A stretch of 19,900 nucleotides of DNA. Source: Pseudomonadota bacterium (GTDB lineage Bacteria > Pseudomonadota > Gammaproteobacteria > Xanthomonadales > Rhodanobacteraceae). The notes under the pieces were generated by a model. It worked only from the letters and a program-made list of their open reading frames with translations, had not been told where the DNA came from and ran no database searches. Made by a program: the position numbers and the translations under genes. How positions within the stretch are numbered: position 1 is the first letter of the stretch; every line of letters starts with the position of its first letter. The stretch lies in NCBI GenBank assembly GCA_023412995.1, contig JAEZQS010000312.1, forward strand, positions 1-19,900. The letters run 5' to 3'. Positions 1 through 8,981 of the stretch are shown here, in pieces.

Positions 1-1859
1 GGTTGCGCCAGCACGCGCCGGCCCGGGCGCGGCGATTCGGTGCCGCCCATGCCGCGCAGCAGGTCGCCCTGCAGGAACTGCAGCCAGGCGATGTCGCGCA
101 GCGGACCCGCGCCGCCGGCGGTCTGCACGCCGCCGGGCACGCGCAGGTTGTAGGGCTGCTGGCGGTCGGCGTCGTCGCGCGTGGTCGCATTGCGGATGAC
201 CAGCAGGGCAAGGCCGCGTGCGCGCAGGAACGCGCCGAAGAGCACCGGGTCGACCGCGGCGTCGGCAAACGCCTGTGCTTCCGGGGGCGCCAGCGGCGGC
301 GCGGCGGTCAGCGGCGGCACCGGACGGGCGCGCAATTCGACCGGCGACAGTTCCCACAAGGGACCCTCGTAGCTCACCAGCACATCCGGATCCCACCAGC
401 TGACGCTGGCCTCGATGCCCGGCGTAAGCGCCTCGCCTACCACGAGTGCGCCGTCTCCCGCGACCAGGCGGTGCAGGCGGAACGCATAGTTGGATTGCGG
501 GCGTTCGCGCGTGCCGAGGTTGTCCGCATAGGCCCACTGCGCCGTCCACGCGGCGACCAGCCCGCCTTCGGCCAGCGGCAGGGGATCGCGCACGCGGCCG
601 GGAAAGCCGGCCGGCTCCTGCGGCGGCAGGCCGGAGGCACTGCGGGGTCCGTGGTACGCCACCACGAGGTCATCCGCATTGGCGCCAGGTGGCGCCACGA
701 TCGACACCAGCTGGCCGGCGGCATGGGTGCCGAATTCGGGCGCATCGATCGCGAAGTAGCGCCCCGGGGTGGCCGGATCCTCCGCCAGCTGCAGCAGGTT
801 TTCCACCGGGTTCGGATTGGCACGGCCGGAGGTCGCGTCGATGAAATCCTCGAGCGAGGAATCGTCGGTGAAGCTGCGCGGGAAGTACGCGTGCAGTTCG
901 TGGCGACCGACGTGGTCGAGCGTTTCCTCGCCGCTGCCGTCCTGGGCGAGTTGCCAGGGGAAGAAGAAGTTGAACCGGTGGCCGTTGACGCCGGATCCGT
1001 CGGCGGCAGTGAGCGGTTCGGGGAACCGCTCCGGTGCGCGCGGTCCGCGGGGAGCGGCCGCGTCCTCGCTGGCGTAGTCGAAGGTGCCGTAGACGGTTTC
1101 GCCGCCGGCTTCGGCTTCGGCGTCGGTTTCCGCCTGCTGGTCGGTCTGCAGGTGGTCCCACCGGGTGAAGAGGATGCGGCCGGAGGCATCGACGAAGGGG
1201 CCGAAGGAACCCGATGGCGCATGTGCCAGCAGCGTGAGCGTGCCGTCCGGCGCCAGTTTCCACAGGCCGCTGGTGGTCGGCGTCGATTCGTATTCGTCCA
1301 GCTGCGGATAGAGGTGGCGGCGGCCGTCGCGCGGGCGGTCGCTGGCGAACACCAGCCCGCCGTCGGAGGTCCAGGCCGGCTCGACGTTGTTGCAGTCGGC
1401 GGGCTGGCCGGGCACGCGCGTGATGGCGAGGGTCTCGCCCGCAGCCAGCCCGGTCGCTTCGTACAGCTGCCAGTACCACTCGCCCTGCTGGTATTGCGTG
1501 GCCGGGGCACCGACGACCATGCTGAAGACGATGCGGGTGCCGTCGAAGCTCACGGCCGGATCACGCACCGCGATCGCACCCGCGCCCTGCAGGCCGTCGT
1601 TGCCGAAGCCGGCCTCGCTGGTCAGGTTGCGCAGGCTGCCGTCGGGATAGCGGATCCACAACCCGCCGCCGCGCGCCACCGACTGCGGATCGCCGCGGTG
1701 GTTGGCGAAGACCGAGCCGATGGTGGCGAAATCTGCTGGCACCGGCACCTCGGTAACGAATACGAAGGGATGCTGCAGCGCCGCCGCGGGCGCGGCGGCA
1801 ACCAGGGCCAGCAGCCAGGCCAGGGCGTGGCCGGGATGGAATCGCGTGGGGCGCCGCAT
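1..1859 (-). CDS. Secreted beta-propeller (PD40/TolB-like) protein, partial
   Basis: The frame starts at ATG 1859 and is still open at the window edge, so about 619 residues are visible and the C-terminus is missing. A strong Shine-Dalgarno (GAGGAGG) lies just upstream and decides the start. Residues 1 to about 27 form a Sec-type signal peptide (Arg-rich start, Leu/Ala core, Ala-rich cleavage region), so the product is probably periplasmic or outer-membrane associated. The mature part has recurring blade-like phrases of the PD40/TolB kind (SFDGTRIVFS, WTSDGGLVFASDRP, DASGRILFTRWDHLQ near residue 231) and a motif around residue 317 (GRHELHAYFP). This arrangement resembles large propeller proteins annotated as PD40-domain or hydrazine-synthase-alpha-related, but no enzyme activity can be read from it. 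No catalytic serine-peptidase motif was seen in the visible part. It is transcribed away from folE, from a shared 175-bp intergenic region. Confidence 0.7.
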   Translation of the reverse strand, partial: MRRPTRFHPGHALAWLLALVAAAPAAALQHPFVFVTEVPVPADFATIGSVFANHRGDPQSVARGGGLWIRYPDGSLRNLTSEAGFGNDGLQGAGAIAVRDPAVSFDGTRIVFSMVVGAPATQYQQGEWYWQLYEATGLAAGETLAITRVPGQPADCNNVEPAWTSDGGLVFASDRPRDGRRHLYPQLDEYESTPTTSGLWKLAPDGTLTLLAHAPSGSFGPFVDASGRILFTRWDHLQTDQQAETDAEAEAGGETVYGTFDYASEDAAAPRGPRAPERFPEPLTAADGSGVNGHRFNFFFPWQLAQDGSGEETLDHVGRHELHAYFPRSFTDDSSLEDFIDATSGRANPNPVENLLQLAEDPATPGRYFAIDAPEFGTHAAGQLVSIVAPPGANADDLVVAYHGPRSASGLPPQEPAGFPGRVRDPLPLAEGGLVAAWTAQWAYADNLGTRERPQSNYAFRLHRLVAGDGALVVGEALTPGIEASVSWWDPDVLVSYEGPLWELSPVELRARPVPPLTAAPPLAPPEAQAFADAAVDPVLFGAFLRARGLALLVIRNATTRDDADRQQPYNLRVPGGVQTAGGAGPLRDIAWLQFLQGDLLRGMGGTESPRPGRRVLAQ

Positions 1860-2034
1860 GAATCCTCCTCGAGCACAGGCACCGGCGCACCGCCGGCCGG
1901 GCGCGATCGCCCCCCGGTGATAACGCGGGATGGCGCGATCGTGGGCCATCAAGGGCGGGCCCGCCGTGCCGCAATCGTGCGGCATGGCGCCAACTCACCC
2001 GCTACACTGGCGGGATGGCCGCCGGGAGCATGCA

Positions 2035-2640
2035 ATGAATCCATCCCCACCCCGCACCGACGTCTCCGCCGCGGAGGCCGAGGAAGCCGTCCGCACGCTG
2101 CTGCGCTGGGCCGGCGAGGACCCGGCGCGCGAGGGGCTGCGCGACACGCCGCGACGCGTGGCGGCGGCGTACCGCGACTGGTTTTCCGGCTATGCCATCG
2201 ACCCGAAGGACTACCTGGCACGCACCTTCGAGGAGGTCGCCGGCTACGACGAACTGATCGTGCTGCGCGACATCGAGTTCGAATCGCATTGCGAACACCA
2301 CATGGCGCCGATCATCGGCCGCGCCCACGTCGGTTACCTGCCCACCGACAAGGTGGTGGGGATTTCCAAGCTGGCGCGCGTGGTGGAGGGTTTCTCGCGC
2401 CGGTTCCAGGTGCAGGAAAAGCTCACCGCCGAAATCGCGCACTGCATCGAGGATGTGCTGAAGCCGCGCGGCGTCGGCGTCGTCATCGATGCCGTGCACC
2501 AGTGCATGACCACCCGCGGCGTGCGCAAGCGCGGGGTTTCGATGGTCACCAGCCAGATGCTGGGCAGCTTCCGCGAGGACGCGCGCACGCGCGCGGAGTT
2601 CCTCCGCTTCATCGACATCGACACCCGGCGCAGCGGCTAG
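2035..2640 (+). CDS. folE: GTP cyclohydrolase I
   Basis: Converts GTP to 7,8-dihydroneopterin triphosphate, the first step of tetrahydrofolate (and pterin) synthesis, as a cytosolic toroidal homodecamer. The 201-aa length is normal for the family. Zinc ligands are visible as HCEHH (Cys86, His89) and Cys157 in HQCMTTRG. The block VGISKLARVVEGFSRRFQVQE and the C-terminal motif RKRGVSMVTSQMLGSF are also family hallmarks. The ATG at 2035 is chosen over an in-frame ATG at 1930 because GGGAG lies 6 nt upstream and the extra 35 residues would not match the family. A weak TACACT (2003-2008) could be a -10 box. A GC-rich hairpin follows directly after the TAG stop, suggesting that the gene is mainly transcribed alone. 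Confidence 0.96.
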   Translation: MNPSPPRTDVSAAEAEEAVRTLLRWAGEDPAREGLRDTPRRVAAAYRDWFSGYAIDPKDYLARTFEEVAGYDELIVLRDIEFESHCEHHMAPIIGRAHVGYLPTDKVVGISKLARVVEGFSRRFQVQEKLTAEIAHCIEDVLKPRGVGVVIDAVHQCMTTRGVRKRGVSMVTSQMLGSFREDARTRAEFLRFIDIDTRRSG

Positions 2641-2662
2641 CGGCAACGCCCACGGCGTGCCG
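2641..2662 (+). terminator. Possible hairpin terminator after folE
   Basis: Immediately after the folE stop codon, CGGCaACGCC and GGCGTGCCG form a 9-bp stem with one bulged A and a CAC loop. There is no T-tract, so it would be an incomplete intrinsic terminator, or a pause or RNA-stability hairpin. Seen in sequence; the function is inferred. Confidence 0.35.
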
Positions 2663-2761
2663 GATGGCAGTCCGCGCCGGCCCGGCGGCGGACATGTCGG
2701 TGCGGTCACCGGTTGCCACGACCGTTTCGAGGTTCCCCACTCCGCTCTTCGAGGATCGCGC

Positions 2762-4060
2762 GTGAGCCTGTCCCTTGCCGGTGGCCGCCACCGCGCCGCC
2801 GTCGCCTTCGTGTTCGTCACGGTGCTGATCGACATCCTGTCCTTCGGCATCATCATCCCCGTGCTGCCGCACCTGGTGGAGCAGCTCGCCGGTGGCGGCA
2901 TCGCCGTCGCGGCCGTGTGGGTGGGCCTGTTCGGCACCCTGTTCGCTGCCATCCAGTTCGTCTTCTCGCCGGTGCAGGGCGCCCTCTCGGACCGCTTCGG
3001 GCGCCGGCCCGTGATCCTCCTGTCCAACCTCGGCATCGGCATCGACTTCCTGTTCATGGCGCTGGTGAACACGCTGCCGCTGCTGCTGATCGGGCGCTGC
3101 GTTTCCGGCATGACGGCGGCGAGCTTCACCACGGCGAACGCCTACATCGCGGACGTGACGCCGCCCGAGCGGCGCGCCGCGAGCTTCGGGCTGCTGGGCG
3201 CCGCGTTCGGCATCGGCTTCATCATCGGCCCGGCCCTCGGCGGCATGCTGGGAGGCATCGACGTGCGCGCGCCGTTCTGGGCCGCTGCGGCGCTCGCCCT
3301 CGCCAACTTCTGCTACGGCTTCTTCATCCTTCCCGAATCGTTGCCGCGCGAGCGCCGCAGCGAACGGTTCGAATGGCGCCAGGCGAACCCGCTCGGCTCG
3401 CTGTCGCTGCTGCGCCGCCACCGGGAGGTGTTCGGGCTGGCCAGCGTGGTGCTGCTGAGCAGCCTCTCCCACTACGTGTTTCAGAGCGTGTTCGTGCTGT
3501 ATGCCGACTACCGCTACGGCTGGGGTGCGCAGAAGGTCGGCTACACGCTGGCGCTGGTCGGCGCCTGCAATGCCATCGTGCAGGCGGGCCTGGTGCGCAA
3601 GCTGGTGCCGCGAATCGGCGAAAAGCGCACGCTGCGCCTCGGCCTGGTCTGTGGCGCCGCCGGATTCGCCTGCATCGCGTTTGCCGGCAACAGCGGCTGG
3701 TTCCTCGCCGCCATCCCGCTGCTGGCGCTGTGGGGCCTTGCCGGACCTTCCACCCAGGCACTGATGACCTGGCGCATCGACCCGCGCGAGCAGGGCCGCC
3801 TGCAGGGCGCCGTATCGAGCCTGGCCAGCCTTGCCGGGATCTTCGGCCCGCTGATGTTCGCCCAGGTGTTCGCGCTGTTCATCGGCCCGCGCGCGCCGCT
3901 GCACCTGCCGGGCGCCCCGTTCCTGCTCGCCGCCACCCTGCTTGCGGCCGGCCTGCTGGTTGCCGCGCGCGTCACGGCGGCCATGCCGCGCCACGTGCAT
4001 GCCGTCGGCGCAGCGCCCGCGGTGGGAGAAATCGAAACGCCAGCCGTCCCGCCGGGCTGA
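2762..4060 (+). CDS. MFS transporter, TetA/Bcr-like (DHA1) drug:H+ antiporter
   Basis: A 432-residue inner-membrane protein of about twelve hydrophobic segments, the size of TCR/Tet family antiporters. TM1 carries the Tet-type pattern FVTVLIDILSFGIIIPVLP. Major-facilitator motif A follows at residues 73-88 (GALSDRFGRRPVILLS), and the motif-C-like stretch in TM5 is GIGFIIGPALGG. The family exports small hydrophobic drugs in exchange for protons; the substrate here cannot be read from sequence, and tetracycline resistance should not be assumed. The start chosen is GTG 2762, with GAGGA 6 nt upstream. An ATG at 2657 in the same frame would add 35 soluble residues before TM1 and lacks a good ribosome site. 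The short C-terminal tail is His/Ala/Pro-rich. The topoisomerase gene begins 32 nt downstream on the same strand, so co-transcription is possible. Confidence 0.88.
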   Translation: MSLSLAGGRHRAAVAFVFVTVLIDILSFGIIIPVLPHLVEQLAGGGIAVAAVWVGLFGTLFAAIQFVFSPVQGALSDRFGRRPVILLSNLGIGIDFLFMALVNTLPLLLIGRCVSGMTAASFTTANAYIADVTPPERRAASFGLLGAAFGIGFIIGPALGGMLGGIDVRAPFWAAAALALANFCYGFFILPESLPRERRSERFEWRQANPLGSLSLLRRHREVFGLASVVLLSSLSHYVFQSVFVLYADYRYGWGAQKVGYTLALVGACNAIVQAGLVRKLVPRIGEKRTLRLGLVCGAAGFACIAFAGNSGWFLAAIPLLALWGLAGPSTQALMTWRIDPREQGRLQGAVSSLASLAGIFGPLMFAQVFALFIGPRAPLHLPGAPFLLAATLLAAGLLVAARVTAAMPRHVHAVGAAPAVGEIETPAVPPG

Positions 4061-4092
4061 GCCTGCCTTGTCCGGCGGCGGCGCGCCTCCAG

Positions 4093-5256
4093 ATGGATGC
4101 GATGCCGACCGCCCGCACCGCCGCCCCTGCCAACGTTCCCGTGGCGCGGCCGGTGCCGTCACCGGCGGCGCCCGTGGTGCCCAGCGAACCCGCCGAGTCC
4201 GCGCGTGCCGTCGGCCTGCGTTACGTCAGCGATGCCGATCCCGGCCTCCGCCGTGAGTCCAGCGGAGGGGCATTCCGCTATCGCGATGCCGACGGCGCGG
4301 TGGTGACCGATCCCGACGTGCTGGCCCGCATCCGTTCCCTTGCGATTCCCCCCTCGTGGACCTCGGTGTGGATCTGCGCCAATCCGCGTGGCCACCTGCA
4401 GGCGACCGGCCGCGATGCGCGCGGGCGCAAGCAGTACCGCTACCACCCGCGCTGGCACGCGGTGCGCGGCGACGGCAAGTTCTCGCGCCTGGTCGCCTTC
4501 GGTCAACAGCTGCCCCGCCTGCGCCGGCGCCTGCGCCGCGACCTCGGCCGCCGTGGACTTCCAGGCGAGAAGGTGCTGGCCGTGGCGGTCAGCCTGCTTG
4601 CCGGCACGCTGGTGCGGGTGGGCAACGAGGAATACGCGCGCACCAACCGTTCCTATGGCCTGACCACCCTGCGCGCGCGCCACGTCGCCTTCCTGCGCAA
4701 GGGCCGCGCCCTGCTGCGCTTCCGCGGCAAGAGCGGGCAACCGCACGAGGTGCAGGTGGACGACGCCCGGTTGACGCGCGTGCTGCGCCGCTGCACGCAG
4801 CTGCCGGGGCAATCGCTGTTCCAGTACCTCGACGACGACGGCACCCGCCAGACGATCGATTCGGGCATGGTCAACCAGTACCTCCACGACGCCATGGGCG
4901 AGGATTTCACCGCCAAGGATTTCCGCACCTGGGGCGGCACCGTGCAGGCGATCGCCTGCCTGGCGCGCACGCCGCTGCCGGAAGAAGCGAGTGAACGCGA
5001 ACTGGCGGCCACGATCACCGGTGTCGTACGCGAGGTCGCCAGCACCCTGCGCAACACGCCCGCGGTCTGCCGCGGCTCGTACATCCACCCGGACGTGTTC
5101 GATGCCTGGCGCGACGGCAGCCTGCACCGCCTGGTGCCGCCCGCACGCGCCGCCCACCCGCGCCAGCTCGAACTGGCCACCCTGCGCCTGCTCCGGCGCG
5201 TCCAGCGCCGCCGGGCACGCCCGGCCGGTCGGCGCTCCGGCAAGGCGAAGCCGTAA
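4093..5256 (+). CDS. DNA topoisomerase IB (bacterial, poxvirus-like)
   Basis: Relaxes supercoils by making a transient 3'-phosphotyrosyl nick, without ATP. The 387-aa protein has a compact N-terminal domain followed by the catalytic domain. The pentad is visible: Arg175 (RVGNEEYARTN), Lys213 (RFRGKSG), Arg278 (KDFRTWGGT), Asn321 (NTPAVCR) and nucleophile Tyr330 (SYIHPDVF). Asn instead of the poxvirus His is what the Deinococcus-type bacterial enzymes have. A Pro/Ala-rich leader of about 35 residues precedes the fold, and the tail is Arg/Lys-rich (RRVQRRRARPAGRRSGKAKP), probably DNA-binding. The start is uncertain between ATG 4093 and ATG 4102, and neither has a strong ribosome site. The gene converges with ligD, with a REP hairpin in the 106-bp gap. 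Confidence 0.93.
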   Translation: MDAMPTARTAAPANVPVARPVPSPAAPVVPSEPAESARAVGLRYVSDADPGLRRESSGGAFRYRDADGAVVTDPDVLARIRSLAIPPSWTSVWICANPRGHLQATGRDARGRKQYRYHPRWHAVRGDGKFSRLVAFGQQLPRLRRRLRRDLGRRGLPGEKVLAVAVSLLAGTLVRVGNEEYARTNRSYGLTTLRARHVAFLRKGRALLRFRGKSGQPHEVQVDDARLTRVLRRCTQLPGQSLFQYLDDDGTRQTIDSGMVNQYLHDAMGEDFTAKDFRTWGGTVQAIACLARTPLPEEASERELAATITGVVREVASTLRNTPAVCRGSYIHPDVFDAWRDGSLHRLVPPARAAHPRQLELATLRLLRRVQRRRARPAGRRSGKAKP

Positions 5257-5295
5257 CGCTGGCGGAAGGAATCCGACGTGACCCGCCACCGCGGG

Positions 5296-5317
5296 GTCGC
5301 GCTTGCAGCGCTCCTAC
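5296..5317 (-). repeat. REP-like palindrome, GTAGGAGCG type
   Basis: Read on the minus strand the element is GTAGGAGCGCTGCAAGCGCG plus AC. It has a conserved GTAGGAG head and a GCGCT/AGCGC stem around a 3-nt loop. It sits between the convergent stops of the topoisomerase and ligD genes, the usual place for REPs in Xanthomonadaceae and pseudomonads, where they can act as terminators or RNA-end protectors. A related copy lies at 15861-15890. Confidence 0.6.
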
Positions 5318-5362
5318 GAAAAGCTCGTGCTGTCGCAACTGCGGTGCAAGGGAATGGACCCG

Positions 5363-7954
5363 TCAATCCGCCTCGAAGCGGGGCAGGCGCTGGCGGAGGG
5401 TGGCGAAGCCCTCCCACGGGTCGCTGCGCAGCGAACGCGCGCGCTTGAGCGCCGCGTCGAGGTCGAACGCGCTGGAGCGCTTGACGCGCCCGAGCTCTTC
5501 CCAGCGCAGCGGCATGACCACCGGTGCTCCTTCGCGTGCACGCAGCGACCAGCTGGCAACGCTGGTCGCGCCGCGCGCGTTGCGCAGCCAGTCGATGAAG
5601 ATGCGGCCGGTGCGCTTGGCCTTGCTGGCGGTGGCGACATAGCTGAGCGGCTTCTGCGCCGACATCGCCACGGCGAAGCCCTCGCAGAACCTCTTCACCT
5701 CTTCCCAGTCCGGCCCGCGCAGGATCGGCACCACGACGTGGACGCCCTTGCCGCCGGAAAGGCGCACGAAGCTTTCCAACCCCGCGTCGGCGAGGCGGGC
5801 GCGCACGTCGCGGGCAGCGGCGACGAGCGTCTTCCAGTCGATGTCGGGCGCCGGATCGAGGTCGAACACGAGCCGGTCGGGCTGGTCCGGCTTGTCCACC
5901 CGCGCGCCCCAGGGATGGAACTCGAGCACGTTCATCTGCACCAGCTCGAGCACGCCCTCGATGTCTTCGACATAGAGATAATGGTCGCTGGCACCGCCCT
6001 TTTCCTTCAGGGGGACCGACTTGACGCCGGCACCGAGCGTGGCGGCATGGTGCTTCTGGAAGAAGCAGGTGCCGCCGGCCCCATCGGGGCAGCGCACGAG
6101 CGACAGCGGACGGCGCACCAGTTCGGGCAGCAGCCAGTCGGCGACGCCGCGGTAGTAGTCCGCCACGGCCTGCTTGCTGTAGCGGGTACCCGGGAACACG
6201 ATGCGCTCGGGATGGGTGATGCGCACTTCGCCGGCCGGGCGGCTCGCACGTTTGCGCGGTGTGCCCGAATCGCCCGACGCGTCGGCGTCCGACGCGGCGC
6301 CGGCACGGGTGCGGGTGTCGGCGGCGGACTTGCGCGACCGGGTGGCCGTGGTGTTCTCGCGTCGTGTGGGCATTCCGAAATCCTCGATGGTCTTGTCCTC
6401 GCGCAGGCGCTGGAAGCTGGCCTGGCGCAGCAGGCCTTCCTTGGCCCAGCCGCGGAACGCCACCTCGACCACGAGGCCGGGGGCGACCCATTGCACGTCG
6501 CGGGGCTTGATGGCGGTATGCGGCGGCAGCGTGACGACCGGCTCGTCCTGTCGCAGCGGCGCCATCCGCTTCGTCAGGCGCTGCAACATGGCGTCGTCGT
6601 AGCCGCTGCCGACGCGGCCGACGTAGCGCAGCGCCCCGTCGTCGACGGTGGCGAGCAGCAACGCGCCAAAGCCCTGGCGCGAGCCCTTCGGCGCGCTGTA
6701 GCCGACCACGATGAACTCGTCGGTGTTGGCGTGCTTGACCTTGACCCAGGTGCGCGTGCGTCCCTCGACATAGGGTGCATCGACGACCTTGCTGACGATG
6801 CCTTCCAGGCCCTGCCGGCCCGCCGCGGCATACACCTCGTCGCCATGGCCGATGATGTGGGTGCTGTAGGCGAGCACGCCGCCATCCGCCTTCTGCAGCA
6901 GCGCCTCGAGCAGGGCCTTGCGCTCGCACAGGGCGACACGTGTCAGGTCGACGCCTTCCAGCGCCGGCAGGTCGAACATGGCGTAGCGCAGCGCGGCGTC
7001 GGCACCCTCGGTGAGCGCGTGCTGCAATGCGGAGAAGTCGCTGTGCCCCTTCGCATCGAGCGCGATCATCTCGCCGTCGAAGCGCGCCGACGCGACCGGC
7101 AGCGCCTCGATGGCGGCCACCAGCGCCGGAAAGCGGTCGGTCCACTCGATGTCGTTGCGCGAACGCAGGCGCGCCTTGCGGTCGTCGAGGTCCACCAGCA
7201 TGCGGTAGCCATCCCACTTGGTTTCGTGCAGCCATCCCTCGCCCTTGGGCGGCGTTGCCTCGAGGGTGCACAGCTGCGGATGGAACCCGGCCGGAAGTGG
7301 GCGATCGCGTGCGCCTTCGAGTGCGAGCGCCCGCTTGCGCCACTGTTTCGACAGCGCGGCGCGGCGCGGGGCGCGGGGCTTCTTCGTTGCCGCGCGGGCG
7401 TCCGCCTTTGGCGGCTTCGCCGCTTTCGCCGGCGCCGCAACGCCGTCGAGCAGGTCATCGGCCTCCGCATCACGCGTCTCGCCGTCACTGCGCTTGAGCA
7501 ACAGCCATTGCGGCTTGTCGCCGCGGCCGTGCGTGCGGATCAGCGTCCAGCGTCCGCGCAGCTTGTCGCCGAACAGCTCGAAATCCAGGTGTCCCTTCGC
7601 TAGTGCGCGAAGCGGCTCGCCCTCCGGCGCCCAGGTGCCGTGGTCGAAGATGTCCACGTGCCCCGCGCCGTAGTGGCCCTTCGGAATGTCGCCGGCAAAC
7701 GTGGCGTAGGACAGCGGGTGGTCCTCCACCTCCACCGCAAGGCGCTTGTCGCCAGGACGCAGCGACGGGCCTTTCGGCACCGCCCAGCTCTTCAGCGCGC
7801 CGTCGACCTCGAGCCGGAAATCGTAGTGGCGTCGCCGCGCATGGTGAAGCTGCACGACGAAGACCGGCTGCTTCGACCGGCGCGTCCGCCCATCCGGCGC
7901 GGGTTCGGGCGTCTCGCCGAACTGGCGCTTGCGCACGTACTCGCGCAGGCTCAT
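5363..7954 (-). CDS. ligD: DNA ligase D (NHEJ end-processing ligase)
   Basis: An ATP-dependent ligase of bacterial non-homologous end joining, 863 aa, with three domains in the Pseudomonas-type order. The 3'-phosphoesterase is at about 1-165 (HHARRRHYDFRLEVDG with His37/38, His43, Asp45; EDHPLSY with His79). The nucleotidyltransferase ligase with its OB fold is at about 205-530 (KWDGYR, adenylated Lys246; FDGEMIALD; GLEGIVSK; WVKVKH). The primase-polymerase is at about 575-863 (DLDP with Asp698/Asp700, SGGKGVHV, FIDWLRN with Asp788). A charged low-complexity linker (about 530-577) precedes the polymerase domain. All catalytic residues seem intact. The ATG at 7954 lies 6 nt after the ku stop with no clear Shine-Dalgarno, so translational coupling to ku is likely. 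Confidence 0.97.
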   Translation of the reverse strand: MSLREYVRKRQFGETPEPAPDGRTRRSKQPVFVVQLHHARRRHYDFRLEVDGALKSWAVPKGPSLRPGDKRLAVEVEDHPLSYATFAGDIPKGHYGAGHVDIFDHGTWAPEGEPLRALAKGHLDFELFGDKLRGRWTLIRTHGRGDKPQWLLLKRSDGETRDAEADDLLDGVAAPAKAAKPPKADARAATKKPRAPRRAALSKQWRKRALALEGARDRPLPAGFHPQLCTLEATPPKGEGWLHETKWDGYRMLVDLDDRKARLRSRNDIEWTDRFPALVAAIEALPVASARFDGEMIALDAKGHSDFSALQHALTEGADAALRYAMFDLPALEGVDLTRVALCERKALLEALLQKADGGVLAYSTHIIGHGDEVYAAAGRQGLEGIVSKVVDAPYVEGRTRTWVKVKHANTDEFIVVGYSAPKGSRQGFGALLLATVDDGALRYVGRVGSGYDDAMLQRLTKRMAPLRQDEPVVTLPPHTAIKPRDVQWVAPGLVVEVAFRGWAKEGLLRQASFQRLREDKTIEDFGMPTRRENTTATRSRKSAADTRTRAGAASDADASGDSGTPRKRASRPAGEVRITHPERIVFPGTRYSKQAVADYYRGVADWLLPELVRRPLSLVRCPDGAGGTCFFQKHHAATLGAGVKSVPLKEKGGASDHYLYVEDIEGVLELVQMNVLEFHPWGARVDKPDQPDRLVFDLDPAPDIDWKTLVAAARDVRARLADAGLESFVRLSGGKGVHVVVPILRGPDWEEVKRFCEGFAVAMSAQKPLSYVATASKAKRTGRIFIDWLRNARGATSVASWSLRAREGAPVVMPLRWEELGRVKRSSAFDLDAALKRARSLRSDPWEGFATLRQRLPRFEAD

Positions 7955-7960
7955 GGGGCG

Positions 7961-8875
7961 TCAGGCCGACTTGCGCCGCTTCGACGCGGCCTTGGCCGCC
8001 GGCTTCTTCTTCGCGGCCGCCTTGGCGGGCGTCTTCTTCACCACCTTGGCGGCGGCTTTCCTGACCGCCGGCGTGCGCTGCTTGGTATCGATGCTCTTCT
8101 TCAGCAGCGACATGAAGTCGACCACGTTGGTGGCGGCATTTTCCGGCAGCTTCGCTTCGTCCTCTGGCGCTTCGACCACGCCCTTCTGCTTCATGCGCTT
8201 CTCGATCACCTCGTGCAGGCGCTCGCGGAACTCGTCGCGGTAGGTATCCGGCTTCCATTCGCCCGCCATCGACTCGATCAGCTGCTGCGCCATGTCGAGT
8301 TCCTTGTCGCTGATGCGGTAATCGGCCAGCTTGCCTTCGGGCAGGTTGAACTGCTCCGCATCGACCAGCTCCTGCGGATAACGCAGCAGAATCATCACCA
8401 GCGCATCGCCCTGCGGCATCACGGCGCTGAGGTACTCGCGCGTGCGGATGACCACGCGCGCCACGCCGACCTTGCCGGTGCGCACCAGTGTCTCGCGCAG
8501 CAGCACGTAGCCCTTCTCCGCCTTTTTGCCGGGGACCAGGATGTAGGGTTTCTCGTAATAGGAGGGGGAGATCGCATCGGCATCGACGAACGCCTCGATC
8601 TCGACCGCCTCGTGGCTTTCGGGCGCGGCCGCCTTGATGTCCGCCTCGTCCAGCACGACGTAACTGCCCTTGTCGTACTCGTAGGCCTTGACGATGTCCT
8701 TCCAGGCCACTTCCTCGCCGGTCTCGCTGTTGACCCGCTCGTAGCGCACCGGCTTGTTGTTGCGGCTGTCGAGCATGCGGAAGCTGAGGTCCGTGCGCCG
8801 CTCGCCCGACATGAGCTGGATCGGCACGTTGAGCAGGCCAAAGGAGAGGGTTCCGGTCCAGATCGCACGAGGCAT
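7961..8875 (-). CDS. ku: Ku protein (NHEJ DNA-end binding)
   Basis: A homodimeric ring protein that binds double-strand ends and recruits LigD. The 304-aa product begins MPRAIWTGTLSFGLLNVPIQL, the canonical bacterial Ku start. The core includes the conserved block KGYVLLRETLVRTGKVGVAR and the region around ELDMAQQLIESMAGEW. After about residue 265 the protein ends in a Lys/Ala-rich tail (repeated KKTPAKAAAKKKP-like steps), a histone-H1-like extension known in several bacterial Ku proteins and thought to aid DNA binding. ATG 8875 is preferred over an in-frame ATG at 8974 because GGAGAG sits just upstream and the family sequence begins here. It forms an operon with ligD, which starts 6 nt after this stop. 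Confidence 0.97.
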   Translation of the reverse strand: MPRAIWTGTLSFGLLNVPIQLMSGERRTDLSFRMLDSRNNKPVRYERVNSETGEEVAWKDIVKAYEYDKGSYVVLDEADIKAAAPESHEAVEIEAFVDADAISPSYYEKPYILVPGKKAEKGYVLLRETLVRTGKVGVARVVIRTREYLSAVMPQGDALVMILLRYPQELVDAEQFNLPEGKLADYRISDKELDMAQQLIESMAGEWKPDTYRDEFRERLHEVIEKRMKQKGVVEAPEDEAKLPENAATNVVDFMSLLKKSIDTKQRTPAVRKAAAKVVKKTPAKAAAKKKPAAKAASKRRKSA

Positions 8876-8981
8876 CGCGGCTCTCCGCAAGGGACCTTCG
8901 ATGCTAGGAACGGCTGCCTTAACGGCCGCTGTGGCTGCTGCCCCAGGGGTGCGGGCCAGCAGGAGGTGGAGCAAGAGCCTT

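Noticed and set aside
1930..2034. Upstream ATG start for folE adding 35 residues
   Set aside because: No ribosome site and not a family feature; ATG 2035 has GGGAG at good spacing.
3..2765. A 920-codon plus-strand open frame opposite the first gene and across folE
   Set aside because: It is a high-GC antisense/out-of-frame shadow: low-complexity Arg/Gly/Ala composition and no family motifs, while the minus-strand frame has a signal peptide and good ribosome site and folE is unambiguous.
2762..4060. Specific call as tetracycline resistance gene tetA
   Set aside because: The Tet-type motifs are shared by many DHA1 exporters, and the chromosomal setting beside folE and topoisomerase IB does not suggest a resistance element.
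4653..7343. An 896-codon minus-strand open frame overlapping topoisomerase IB and ligD
   Set aside because: It is out of frame with ligD and antisense to topoisomerase IB, with Arg-rich composition and no recognisable motifs.
8876..8974. Upstream ATG start for ku adding 33 residues
   Set aside because: The canonical Ku N-terminus begins at 8875, directly after GGAGAG; the added residues look like translated promoter DNA.
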